Made by a program: the position numbers and the translations under genes. Source: JBEKYD01 sp049509915 (GTDB lineage: Bacteria > Acidobacteriota > Terriglobia > Bryobacterales > Bryobacteraceae). Taken from it: DNA of 14,645 nt. The DNA lies in the NCBI GenBank assembly GCA_049509915.1, contig JBEKZL010000236.1:1-14645 (forward strand), read 5' to 3'. Positions 1 through 7,477 of this stretch are shown piece after piece. The notes beneath the pieces were generated by a model. That model saw only the letters and a program-made list of their open reading frames with translations, searched no databases and was not told the origin of the DNA. Every line of letters begins with the position of its first letter. Position 1 is the first letter of the stretch.

Positions 1-2
1 TT

Positions 3-2504
3 GGGATCGGCGCGGCACAATTGAATTTGCGCGAAGCTGCCGGAACATTCTGGCGCGACGTGAAGTACGCCTTCCGCTCGCTCGCCGGAGCTAAAGGGCT
101 TACCATTACAGTGGTCCTGACGCTGGCGCTCGGAATCGGAGCCAATGCGGCTATCTTCACGCTGGTCCGCGGGGTTCTGCTGCGGCCGTTGGTGAATCGC
201 GACGAAAACAGGCTGATTTACATCCGCCAGAGCGCGCGGGGCCTTGGCGTCGAGAATACCACGTTTTCCGTGCCCGAGATGCAGGATCTGCGGCAGAGCG
301 TCAAGTCGTTGAGCGCGATGGGCGATTTCTCCACCATCGGGTTCACGCTGAATGGGTTGGGCGAGCCGCGCGAGGTGCGGGCGGGAGTTGTCGGCGGTAC
401 GTACTTCGACGTCATGGGCCTGCACCCGGTGATGGGGCGGCTGCTCGACATGCGCGACGACGGCCCGGCCGCTCCCGGCGCCGTCGTTCTGACTTATCGT
501 TTCTGGACCACCGCCTTGAAGAGCGACCCGTCGGTGCTCGGAAAGGTCGTCAGGCTGGGGTCGTTCGGATCGCGCACGGGGACCATCGTAGGGGTGTTGG
601 AACCCTCCATCCCGTATCCGGCCGAAACCGAAATCATTGCCAACGTAGTGACCAGTCCGCACCACCTGTCGGCGACGATGGTGACCGGCCGGATTCATCG
701 CATGACGGAGCTGTTTGGCCGCCTGGCTCCCGGCGCCACGCTGGAACAGGCCCGCGCCGAGCTGAAAGCGGCACACGGCGCCATCATGAAAGAGCATCCC
801 GAGGCGTATCCCGCCAAAGCGGACTTTCGCATTGACGCGGTGTTTCTCCGCGACCAGATCACCTCCAAAGCCAGGACCGTGCTTTGGGTGCTGCTGGCGG
901 CGTCGGGATTGGTCTTTCTCATCGCCTGTTCCAACGTGGCTAACCTGATTTTGGCGCGGACGATTCGCCGCGAAGGCGAGCTGGTGGTTCGGACCGCGCT
1001 GGGGGCGTCCGCCGCGGCGCTGCGCCGCGTGCTGCTGGCGGAAAGCCTGCTGCTCTGCGGCGCCGGAGCGGCGCTGGGCGTCCTGAGCGCACGGCCCATG
1101 GTGGCCATCCTGGCGCGATACGCGTCGCGCTTCTCGGTGCGCGCGCTGGATCTCACGGTGGACTCCAGCATGTTGTGGGTCGGCGCCGGTCTTGCGCTGG
1201 CCGCCGCAGCCCTGCTGGCGTTTGTGCCCCGGCTGCCCTCGGGCGACCGGCCGAACGGAATCGCATTGTCCACTGGGAGCACGCGGATTTCTGGTGGCGC
1301 GACGGGGCGTCTACGCGCGTTTGCGGTCACCCAGATTGCCGCCTCCTTTATTCTGCTGGCGGGCGCGGCCATGCTGCTCAAGACGCTGCTCGCGCTTCAG
1401 GCGGTAGACACCGGCATCGACACCCGCCGCGTGCTCGCGATCAACGTGCCGGTGATTTCGTATGGGCGGACCGATGGCCAGGTGGTGGATTTCTACCGGG
1501 AGGCCATACGGCGCGTACACCAGTTGCCGGGCGTGGACGGCGTCGCTTTGGGCGTCCTCACGCCCTGGCGCGAGGGCGCCACGCTGGGCCCCGGCTTTCA
1601 ATTCACGGCCGAAGGGTACCTGCGCGGGAGGGGAGAAGACGATCCGCGCGGCCAATTCCGCATCGTATCGCCCGGCTTTTTCGCCGCCTTGGGCGTGCCC
1701 ATCGTCGCCGGACGCGATTTCAACGATCTCGACCGCAAAGACAGCGAGCCGGTGGTGATCGTAAGCCAGAGTGTGGCGCGGCGGATGTTCCCGAACCGGG
1801 AGGCTCTCAACCGGCGCCTCATCTTGACAGATCCCGTCATCAAGTTCATCGGTATGAAGCCGGTGCCATTGCGCGTGGTAGGAATCGCCGCCGATATCGA
1901 CGACGAGCACCTGGTTCCGCGCCCGACCCTAACAGTGTATGAGCCGTTCGGGCAGGGTCCGCTTTTTGGCGGGCGCTTGTTCGTCCACGTGCGATCGGAT
2001 CCGTATGCTCTCGTCGGCCCCATCACGCGAACCATCCGCGGCCTCTCGGTGGACCAACCCGTGGAGCGCGCCGCGACCCTGGAAGACGTCCGCGCGGAGG
2101 TGCTGACGCCGGATCGCTTGAACGCCTTGGTTTTCGGCGGCTTCGCTCTGGTGGCGCTGACGATTGCGGTGGTCGGCGTGGCGGGCGTGCTGGCGTTTTC
2201 GGTGAGCGCGCGAACTCGCGAATTCGGCATCCGCCTGGCGATCGGGTCCCAGCCGCGCCATCTGCTGATGCGCGTGGTCGCGGAGGGCGCCCTCATCACG
2301 GCTGTCGGGATTAGCGCCGGACTGGCGTGCGGGCTGGCGCTACAGCGGCTGGCCGGCAGCTATTTCGAGAACGTGCGGATGCCGGGGGCGTGGGTCGTGG
2401 TTGGCGCCGCCGGCGTATTGCTAGCCGCGGCCGTGGCCGCTTCCGCCTGGCCGGCCATGCGAGCCGCCCGGGTGGACGTGGTCGAAGCCCTGCGCTCGGA
2501 TTAG
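3..2504 (+). CDS. ADOP-type FtsX/MacB-like ABC transporter permease, probably 5'-truncated by the window
   Basis: Predicted inner-membrane permease of the MacB/FtsX family, with the duplicated architecture known as ADOP in Acidobacteria. Counting from a possible TTG start at 21 (827 residues), a first membrane helix at about 27-49 contains LALGIGANAAIF, typical of the family. A periplasmic MacB core follows, then an FtsX block at about 286-400 (ACSNVANLILAR, RTALGAS). A further helix, a second periplasmic domain and a C-terminal FtsX block (ARTREFGIRLAIG, ending WPAMRAARVDVVEALRSD) complete it. The frame is open to base 3, and the residues before the TTG (GIGAAQLNLREAAG) resemble the end of the extra N-terminal domain that precedes the first helix in ADOP proteins. 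I therefore think the true start lies outside the window. ADOP proteins often lack an adjacent ATPase gene and none is seen here. The substrate is unknown. Confidence 0.9.
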   Translation, partial: GIGAAQLNLREAAGTFWRDVKYAFRSLAGAKGLTITVVLTLALGIGANAAIFTLVRGVLLRPLVNRDENRLIYIRQSARGLGVENTTFSVPEMQDLRQSVKSLSAMGDFSTIGFTLNGLGEPREVRAGVVGGTYFDVMGLHPVMGRLLDMRDDGPAAPGAVVLTYRFWTTALKSDPSVLGKVVRLGSFGSRTGTIVGVLEPSIPYPAETEIIANVVTSPHHLSATMVTGRIHRMTELFGRLAPGATLEQARAELKAAHGAIMKEHPEAYPAKADFRIDAVFLRDQITSKARTVLWVLLAASGLVFLIACSNVANLILARTIRREGELVVRTALGASAAALRRVLLAESLLLCGAGAALGVLSARPMVAILARYASRFSVRALDLTVDSSMLWVGAGLALAAAALLAFVPRLPSGDRPNGIALSTGSTRISGGATGRLRAFAVTQIAASFILLAGAAMLLKTLLALQAVDTGIDTRRVLAINVPVISYGRTDGQVVDFYREAIRRVHQLPGVDGVALGVLTPWREGATLGPGFQFTAEGYLRGRGEDDPRGQFRIVSPGFFAALGVPIVAGRDFNDLDRKDSEPVVIVSQSVARRMFPNREALNRRLILTDPVIKFIGMKPVPLRVVGIAADIDDEHLVPRPTLTVYEPFGQGPLFGGRLFVHVRSDPYALVGPITRTIRGLSVDQPVERAATLEDVRAEVLTPDRLNALVFGGFALVALTIAVVGVAGVLAFSVSARTREFGIRLAIGSQPRHLLMRVVAEGALITAVGISAGLACGLALQRLAGSYFENVRMPGAWVVVGAAGVLLAAAVAASAWPAMRAARVDVVEALRSD

Positions 2505-2543
2505 GTCTCTGATCTGACCGCATGATTTTGTGTGCTAGCGTGA

Positions 2544-2599
2544 AACCACTCCCTTACAGTCGTGGCTCGTAACTGAGCCGCGCGCGTCAGCAAGCGGTT
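2544..2599. repeat. Imperfect 25-bp extragenic palindrome (REP-like)
   Basis: The left arm at 2544-2568 and the right arm at 2575-2599 pair at 17 of 25 positions around a 6-base loop, with an uninterrupted GGCTC/GAGCC stem next to the loop. It sits between two convergent genes. From memory, palindromes containing CTCCCT...GGCTC and GAGCCGCG recur between genes in acidobacterial genomes; that recurrence cannot be tested from one window. It may be a dispersed repeat or may protect mRNA 3' ends. Confidence 0.5.
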
Positions 2600-2618
2600 G
2601 CTGATTGGCACCGGATCT

Positions 2619-2651
2619 CCCGGTCATCGTACTTAACCAGACCGGGCTTTT
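2619..2651 (+). terminator. Rho-independent terminator after the ADOP permease
   Basis: A perfect 7-bp stem, CCCGGTC at 2619-2625 and GACCGGG at 2640-2646, encloses a 14-base loop and is followed directly by CTTTT. It lies 115 bases after the permease stop and abuts the last codon of the convergent LacI-family gene. The T-tract is short, so efficiency is uncertain. In the minus direction no T-tract follows the hairpin. Confidence 0.5.
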
Positions 2652-3682
2652 CAAGTCCCCAGCGTATCAGGAACCCTCCGGGTCGACTCTCGCGGCACGA
2701 TATTCGGATCGAGCAAGATGCTCTTTGGCTGCGCCGGCCGCTTGGCTTCTATCAGCGACAACACTAGCTTCCCGGCGCGCTCGCCGATGGCTCTGCTCTG
2801 CTGGTCAACGCTCGAAAGCGGCACCCGCAGGGACCTGTCAAAGTGAAGATTGCCGCAGCCGATCACGGCAATATCTTCGGGAATGCGCAATCCCGCTTCG
2901 AGGATGGCATCGATCACTCCCACCGCAATCGGATCGTTGTAACAAAACACGCCGTCAGGCCGCGGGTCGAAACCAAGCAGCTTCTTCATGGCCTCGTGAC
3001 CGCTTACCCAGCTGTCCACGTCGGCCGAGCGGCCCGCCAGAACGTACCCCGGGCGCTGGCTCATTTCGTGGCGCGCCAGAGCTTGGACGTAGCCTTCCAA
3101 CCGCCCCACCGCCGTGCTGGCGGCCGGACCGCGAATGTGCGCGATTCTGCGGCAGCCGACCGATATCAGGTGTTCGGTCGCCAGCCGGCCGGCGGCGACG
3201 TCGTCCACACCCACGAAGTTCGCCGGCGTTCCCAAGAAACAGCGGTCGATGAGTACATATGGGACCTTCTGTTCTTCGATGCTGCGAAAACTCTCCACCG
3301 TCGTCTGCGTGGAGGCGATCATCAGTGCATCCAGCCTGCGGCTGAGCAACCGCTTGATCTCCTGGCGTTCCAGGTCCGGGTCGCCCTCGGCCGAGGAAAT
3401 CAGCAGGCTATAATTCTTGCGGCGCAAAGCGTCGGAGAGCCCGATCGCCACTTCCGCGAAGAACGAATGCACCAGGTCGGGAACAATCAATCCCGCCGAA
3501 TAGGTGCGGCCCGTGACCAGCGCGCGGGCGGCCATGTTCGGCTGGTAGTTCAACTCCTTGATGCGTTTGAGCACGCGCTGGCGCGTCTCTTCTCCAATAT
3601 CGCTGTGGTTGCGAATAACCTTGGAGACCGTCACCACGGACAGCCCGAGCTCCCGGGCGATGTCCTTCATCGTTACCGCCAT
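2651..3682 (-). CDS. LacI-family transcriptional regulator
   Basis: A 343-residue DNA-binding regulator of normal length for the LacI/GalR family. The N-terminal helix-turn-helix begins at about residue 4 (MKDIARELGLSVVTVSKVI), followed by the hinge segment (YQPNMAARAL) that inserts into the minor groove. A periplasmic-binding-protein-like effector domain fills the rest, with family phrases such as GLIVPDL, FVGVDDVAAG, PDGVFCYNDPIAVG and IPEDIAVIGCG. The effector is probably a small sugar or sugar-like compound by family, but it is not readable from sequence. The gene lies 40 bases after the M19 dipeptidase gene on the same strand and is probably cotranscribed with it. A GATAAT box 9 bases before the ATG could also give it its own, nearly leaderless, transcript. 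By position it is the likely regulator of the divergent cluster. Confidence 0.93.
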   Translation of the reverse strand: MAVTMKDIARELGLSVVTVSKVIRNHSDIGEETRQRVLKRIKELNYQPNMAARALVTGRTYSAGLIVPDLVHSFFAEVAIGLSDALRRKNYSLLISSAEGDPDLERQEIKRLLSRRLDALMIASTQTTVESFRSIEEQKVPYVLIDRCFLGTPANFVGVDDVAAGRLATEHLISVGCRRIAHIRGPAASTAVGRLEGYVQALARHEMSQRPGYVLAGRSADVDSWVSGHEAMKKLLGFDPRPDGVFCYNDPIAVGVIDAILEAGLRIPEDIAVIGCGNLHFDRSLRVPLSSVDQQSRAIGERAGKLVLSLIEAKRPAQPKSILLDPNIVPRESTRRVPDTLGT

Positions 3683-3722
3683 TCTTCTACTATTATCCCC
3701 CCGCGCAAGAACCAGAAGCCTA

Positions 3723-4946
3723 TCAGGGAGTGGGGCGCTTTTCGGTGATCTGCCGGAACACGCGCAGAAGATTTCCGCCGAGGAACTTGCGGATTCGCTC
3801 CTGCGAATAGCCGCGGCGAAGCATGGCGTCGGTGATCAGGGGCAGATCGCCGACATCGCGCATGCCGCGCGGCGGCGTCGGGCCGCCGTCGCAATCGGTT
3901 CCCAGCGCGACGTGGTCCTCGCCGACCAGTTCGATGGCGCGGTCGACTACGGCCACCCAATCGTCGACCGTCAGCTTGAGATCCTCCGGAACGGCCGCAC
4001 CGGCCATGGGGAACTTAGGCGCGGCGATGCGATCGACGTCGAAGATGGTCAACGGAACGGTCCGTTCCTGCACCGCCTTGGTGTCCCAGAACGGCTTGCC
4101 CGCATGCGCCGTGACCCAGTCGAACACTTTGCGGTTGTGGAACTCGTTTCCGATCTGAAAACCGATTACGCCGCCTTTGGCCGCCAGCTTTTTCAGCAGC
4201 CAGTCGGGCATGTTGCGGGGAATGTCGTTGATCTGGCGCAGGCCGTGGTGAGTGGCGACGACCGGATCGGTGCTGGCGTCGATGGCCTGCGAAATGGCGT
4301 CGTCGGACGCGTGCGAAACATTGATCACCATGCCGAGGCGGTTGGCCTCGCGAATCCATGCCCGGCCGCGATCGTTCAGGCCCTTCCATCGGAACGTGCC
4401 GGCGCAACAGGAATCGGCGTAATTGCTTTGCCAGTTGTGAGCGGACAATTGCATCGACCGGAGTCCCAGCCGGTAGAAATTGCGCATCACGGCGGGGTCG
4501 CCATCGAGATCGAAGCTTCCTTCGATGTCGAGGACGGCGGCGATCCTGCCGGCCGCGTGGATTCGCTCGACTTCGGTCGCGTTGAGGGCGATTTCGATAG
4601 CCCCCTTATTGGCCTGGATCTGGGTAATGCAGGCGTCGATCAGCCGCAGCGCCTGCTTGGTTTCAAAGCGGCCGGGATAGTAATCCTCGGTGACGTAGAA
4701 GGAGAAGAACATTGCGCCCAACCCGCCGTCTCGCGCGCGTGGCAGATCGAACTGGCCATCCGGTTTTCGCTGGCCGATATCGCCGCCGTGGTAGAACTCG
4801 CGCTCGATGGCGTGGATGTGCCCGTCGAAGACCAGGGAACTGCGATGCAATTCCCGCGCGCGGTCCGATACCGCGGCGCCGGCTGCCGCCAGCAGCGACA
4901 ACACTGCCGCACCGGCCGCGAAAATCGATGGCTGAAATCGTTGCAC
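3723..4946 (-). CDS. Secreted peptidase family M19 (membrane dipeptidase-like) protein
   Basis: A 407-residue zinc dipeptidase-like protein. Residues 8-26 form a hydrophobic signal segment with an Ala-rich end, so it is probably exported. M19 enzymes are TIM-barrel dipeptidases with two zinc ions. Candidate ligands are H43 and H45 (DGHIH), E142 (LDIEGSF), H212 (VSHASD), H233 (ATHHG) and D351 (LGTDCDG). R244 in IPRNMPD matches the conserved substrate-site arginine segment. The first motif is H-x-H, whereas classical M19 enzymes have H-x-D. The C-terminal GGNLLRVFRQ also fits the family. The GTG start at 4946 has no Shine-Dalgarno sequence but lies 6 bases after a perfect TATAAT, suggesting leaderless translation. 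It is divergent from the paralogue pair and followed by the LacI-type gene. The substrate is unknown; dipeptides or N-acyl amino acids are guesses from the family. Confidence 0.88.
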   Translation of the reverse strand: MQRFQPSIFAAGAAVLSLLAAAGAAVSDRARELHRSSLVFDGHIHAIEREFYHGGDIGQRKPDGQFDLPRARDGGLGAMFFSFYVTEDYYPGRFETKQALRLIDACITQIQANKGAIEIALNATEVERIHAAGRIAAVLDIEGSFDLDGDPAVMRNFYRLGLRSMQLSAHNWQSNYADSCCAGTFRWKGLNDRGRAWIREANRLGMVINVSHASDDAISQAIDASTDPVVATHHGLRQINDIPRNMPDWLLKKLAAKGGVIGFQIGNEFHNRKVFDWVTAHAGKPFWDTKAVQERTVPLTIFDVDRIAAPKFPMAGAAVPEDLKLTVDDWVAVVDRAIELVGEDHVALGTDCDGGPTPPRGMRDVGDLPLITDAMLRRGYSQERIRKFLGGNLLRVFRQITEKRPTP

Positions 4947-4960
4947 ACAAGGATTATACT
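4932..4960 (+). promoter_or_regulatory. Promoter for the paralogue pair
   Basis: On the plus strand a -10 box TATACT (4955-4960) follows CTGAAA (4932-4937) with a 17-base spacer. The start of transcription would fall near 4967, about 5 bases before the ATG at 4972, leaving almost no leader. It overlaps the first codons of the M19 gene and the -10 of the opposite promoter. Confidence 0.45.
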
Positions 4961-4982
4961 GGTTGAACTATATGGCTGGTAA
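4953..4982 (-). promoter_or_regulatory. Promoter for the M19-LacI arm
   Basis: On the minus strand a perfect -10 box TATAAT (4958-4953) follows a weak -35 TTACCA (4982-4977) with an 18-base spacer. The predicted transcription start falls at about 4946-4947, on the GTG start codon of the M19 gene. The -10 shares four bases with the -10 of the opposite promoter. Confidence 0.5.
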
Positions 4983-6168
4983 TCGCCCGAAACTTGCCGC
5001 GATCACGACTGTCTACCGTAAACATTCGCACACGCAGCACATCGTTGACCGGTATCTGGAAGGGTACGGCTGGAACGGCGCGCATCATCATCCGGAGATG
5101 GACCTGATCGCGCTGTATGTCGACCAGGTGGGTGCCGACGATCTGAGCCGGGACCGCGCGGCGCGGTTCCCTTCCATGAAGATTTACCCCACCGTCGCCG
5201 AAGCGCTGACGTGCGGCACCGGCAAACTGGCGGTGGATGGCGTCGTGGTGGTGGGCGAACACGGCGATTATCCGAAAACGCCCAAGGGGCAGGTGCAATA
5301 TCCGCGCTACCGGTTTTTCGAGGAGATCGCGACAGTGTTCCGGTCCAGCGGGCGCGCCGTGCCGATGTTCAACGACAAGCACTTGTCGTGGAACTGGGAG
5401 TGGGCGCGGAAGATGTACGATACTTCGAAAGAGCTGGGGTTCCCGTACATGGCCGGGTCGAGCCTGGCGGTGACATGGCGCATTCCATCGGTCGAGTTTC
5501 CCACCGGTGCGCGCGTGAGCGAAGCGATGTGCATCTGCTACGGGGGTGTCGACAGCTACGACTTTCACGGTCTGGAGACGATCCAGTCGATGGTGGAGCG
5601 GCGCCGGGGCGGCGAGACCGGCGTGAAGTGGCTCCAGGCGTACCGCGGCGAGAAATTCTGGGACGCGTGCCGCGACGGCGTCTGGCCGCGCGACCTGATG
5701 ACCGCGGCGCTTTGCCGGAGCCATACGCTGACTCCCGCGCGCGCCGGATTCAACGATATTTTTCCGTCGTTCGACGAAATGCGGAGGCTGGCGAAGGACC
5801 CGGTGGCGTACCGCTACGAACATGCCGACGGCCTGAAATGCACCATGATGCTGATGAACGGCCTGGTGCGCGACTTCAACTTCGCGGCGCGGCTGGAGGG
5901 TGTCGCCAAACCATTTTCGACGCAAATGTATTTGCCGATGCCGGACGGGCGCACCACGATGGCCAATTTCTTCAGCCCTCTGGTCAACAACATGGAAAAG
6001 ATGTTCCTGACGGGAAAGGCAACCTACCCGATCGAACGGACGTTGTTGACTACGGGCTTGACGGCCGCCGGTGTGGACAGCCTGTACGCGGGCGAGGCCC
6101 GGATCGATACGCCGCACCTGGCCATCAAGTATCGAGCACCGGCCGAATCGACTTTCTGGAGAACCTAA
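4972..6168 (+). CDS. Gfo/Idh/MocA-like protein of unknown function (paralogue 1, no visible export signal)
   Basis: A 398-residue protein from the ATG at 4972; an in-frame TTG at 4963 would add three residues, but the predicted transcript starts after it. I recognise no named family with certainty. The order of motifs resembles Gfo/Idh/MocA oxidoreductases: a first beta strand (LAAITTVY), an acidic strand end (LIALYVDQ), YPTVAEA, VDGVVVVGEHGDYP (88-101), then VPMFNDKHLSW, which stands where the family has its catalytic EKP motif (K136 here), and GFPYMAGSSL. The Gly-rich nucleotide-binding loop is absent and replaced by SHTQHI (19-24). The C-terminal part carries DFHGLETIQSMVERRRGG, DGLKCTMMLMNG and IDTPHLAIKY. 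It starts a two-gene operon with its paralogue, 2 bases apart. A catalytic role is unproven; it could be a non-dehydrogenase member. Confidence 0.8.
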   Translation: MAGNRPKLAAITTVYRKHSHTQHIVDRYLEGYGWNGAHHHPEMDLIALYVDQVGADDLSRDRAARFPSMKIYPTVAEALTCGTGKLAVDGVVVVGEHGDYPKTPKGQVQYPRYRFFEEIATVFRSSGRAVPMFNDKHLSWNWEWARKMYDTSKELGFPYMAGSSLAVTWRIPSVEFPTGARVSEAMCICYGGVDSYDFHGLETIQSMVERRRGGETGVKWLQAYRGEKFWDACRDGVWPRDLMTAALCRSHTLTPARAGFNDIFPSFDEMRRLAKDPVAYRYEHADGLKCTMMLMNGLVRDFNFAARLEGVAKPFSTQMYLPMPDGRTTMANFFSPLVNNMEKMFLTGKATYPIERTLLTTGLTAAGVDSLYAGEARIDTPHLAIKYRAPAESTFWRT

Positions 6169-6170
6169 CC

Positions 6171-7424
6171 ATGGCGCCAAAGATTACCCGCAGGACCTTC
6201 CTCGAAACCGCGGCCGCCGTTCCAGTCCTGGCGCAGGCACAGGCACAGCCGAAGCGCATCGCCATCGTCGCTACCGTTTTCAGGCTGCAGTCGCACGCAC
6301 AGCACATCGGGGACCGCTTCATCGTGGGGTATCCGTGGGCGGGCGAGTGGCACAAGCCCAATACCCAAGTGGTTTCCCTGTACGTGGATCAGAAGCCGGC
6401 CAACGATTTGAGCGGCGAGCGCGCCCGCGAATTCGGCTTCCAGGTCTATCCGACCGTCGCCGAGGCCGTGTGTTGCGGAGGCTCGAAGCCGGCCGTCGAT
6501 GCGGTCCTGATTATCGGCGAGCACGGCGACTATCCGCGCAACGGCAAGGGGCAGATTCTCTATCCCCGCTACGAGTTTTTCGAGCAGGTGGCGAAAGTGT
6601 TCGAGGCCGGCGGGCGGGCGGTTCCGGTATACAACGACAAAGCCCTTTCCTATAGCTTCGAGAAAGCCAGCGCGATGCGCGAAACCGCGCGGAGGCTGAA
6701 GTTTCCGATGCTGGCGGGCTCATCGCTGCCGGTCACCTGGCGCCTGCCCGAACTGGAGCTGCCCTTGGGATGCGAAATCGACGACGCCCTGATGGTGGGT
6801 ACGGGCGGAAGCGACGCCATGGATTTTCACGCTCTCGAGGCCATGCAGTGCATGCTGGAGCGGCGGAAAGGCGGCGAGCGCGGCGTGAAGAGCGTGCAGC
6901 TCATCGAAGGGGACGCCGTGTGGGAGGCGGGCGAGCGGGGGCGCTGGTCGAAGGAGTTGCTCCGCTCGGCGCTGTCGCGAAGCGACAATCTGAAGGGGCT
7001 GACTGTGACCGACGGCCGCACCCAGGACATGGTGGGGACGGGTGTGCTTCCCGCGCTGGTGAAGAATCCGTGGGCGTATTTCATCGAATATCGCGATGGG
7101 CTGAAAGCTACCCTGCTGATGCTGACCGATGCCGTCGGCGATTTCAACTTCGCCGTAAAGCTGAAGGGGAAACCGGAAATCCTGGCCACCCAGTTCTTCC
7201 TGTCGCCCGATCCCAACGTGACTTATTCGGCTTGCCTGGCGAACAAGATCGAGCAGATGATCGAAACCGGCGTGGCGCCGTACGCCGTGGAACGCACGCT
7301 GCTGGTCAGCGGGATACTGGAGAGCTGCCTGGATTCCCGGGTCAAGGGACACACGATTGTCGACACACCGCACCTTGCGGTCACTTACCAGGCTCCGCGG
7401 GAATCGCAGTACTGCCGGAGCTGA
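6171..7424 (+). CDS. Gfo/Idh/MocA-like protein with Tat signal (paralogue 2)
   Basis: A 417-residue paralogue of the preceding gene. The ATG at 6171 is preceded by GGAGA at a suitable distance. Residues 6-12 (TRRTFLE) followed by a hydrophobic stretch to about residue 26 form a clear twin-arginine signal, so it is probably exported folded, perhaps with a cofactor bound; periplasmic glucose-fructose oxidoreductase of Zymomonas is a known Tat-exported family member. It shares with its partner SHAQHI (41-46), SLYVDQ, YPTVAEA, VDAVLIIGEHGDYP (109-122), VPVYNDK (K157), MLAGSSLPVTWR, the DFHALEAMQCMLERRKGG block and DTPHLAVTY. As in the partner, the glycine-rich dinucleotide loop is missing. The pairing of an unexported and an exported copy suggests related reactions on the two sides of the membrane, or binding roles. 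Function is not established. Confidence 0.82.
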   Translation: MAPKITRRTFLETAAAVPVLAQAQAQPKRIAIVATVFRLQSHAQHIGDRFIVGYPWAGEWHKPNTQVVSLYVDQKPANDLSGERAREFGFQVYPTVAEAVCCGGSKPAVDAVLIIGEHGDYPRNGKGQILYPRYEFFEQVAKVFEAGGRAVPVYNDKALSYSFEKASAMRETARRLKFPMLAGSSLPVTWRLPELELPLGCEIDDALMVGTGGSDAMDFHALEAMQCMLERRKGGERGVKSVQLIEGDAVWEAGERGRWSKELLRSALSRSDNLKGLTVTDGRTQDMVGTGVLPALVKNPWAYFIEYRDGLKATLLMLTDAVGDFNFAVKLKGKPEILATQFFLSPDPNVTYSACLANKIEQMIETGVAPYAVERTLLVSGILESCLDSRVKGHTIVDTPHLAVTYQAPRESQYCRS

Positions 7425-7462
7425 CTCATTCAAGGTGAGGCTGAACTCTATTCGTAATCCCG

Positions 7463-7471
7463 TGCCATACT
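7463..7471 (+). promoter_or_regulatory. Extended -10 promoter before the yggS-type gene
   Basis: TGCCATACT fits the extended -10 pattern (TG, one base, then a TATAAT-like hexamer at 7466-7471). A possible -35 CTGAAC at 7441-7446 is 19 bases upstream, a little far. Transcription would begin at about 7478, on the GTG start codon. No Shine-Dalgarno sequence precedes that codon, again suggesting a leaderless message. Confidence 0.35.
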
Positions 7472-7477
7472 GAAGCC

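Noticed and set aside
695..1381. Long minus-strand open frame within the ADOP permease gene
   Set aside because: It is a GC-rich antisense shadow; its translation is low-complexity Ala/Arg/Ser and the plus frame encodes a clear permease.
3558..4982. 474-residue plus-strand open frame opposite the M19 and LacI genes
   Set aside because: The minus-strand frames carry unmistakable M19 and LacI motifs; this frame has no recognisable domain and crosses both genes.
5211..6170. 5' extension of paralogue 2 to give a 737-residue protein
   Set aside because: The extension reads paralogue 1 out of frame. The ATG at 6171 has a ribosome site and starts a Tat signal.
4954..6180. 408-residue minus-strand frame antisense to paralogue 1
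   Set aside because: His/Arg-rich shadow composition. The plus frame is supported by a conserved paralogue immediately downstream.
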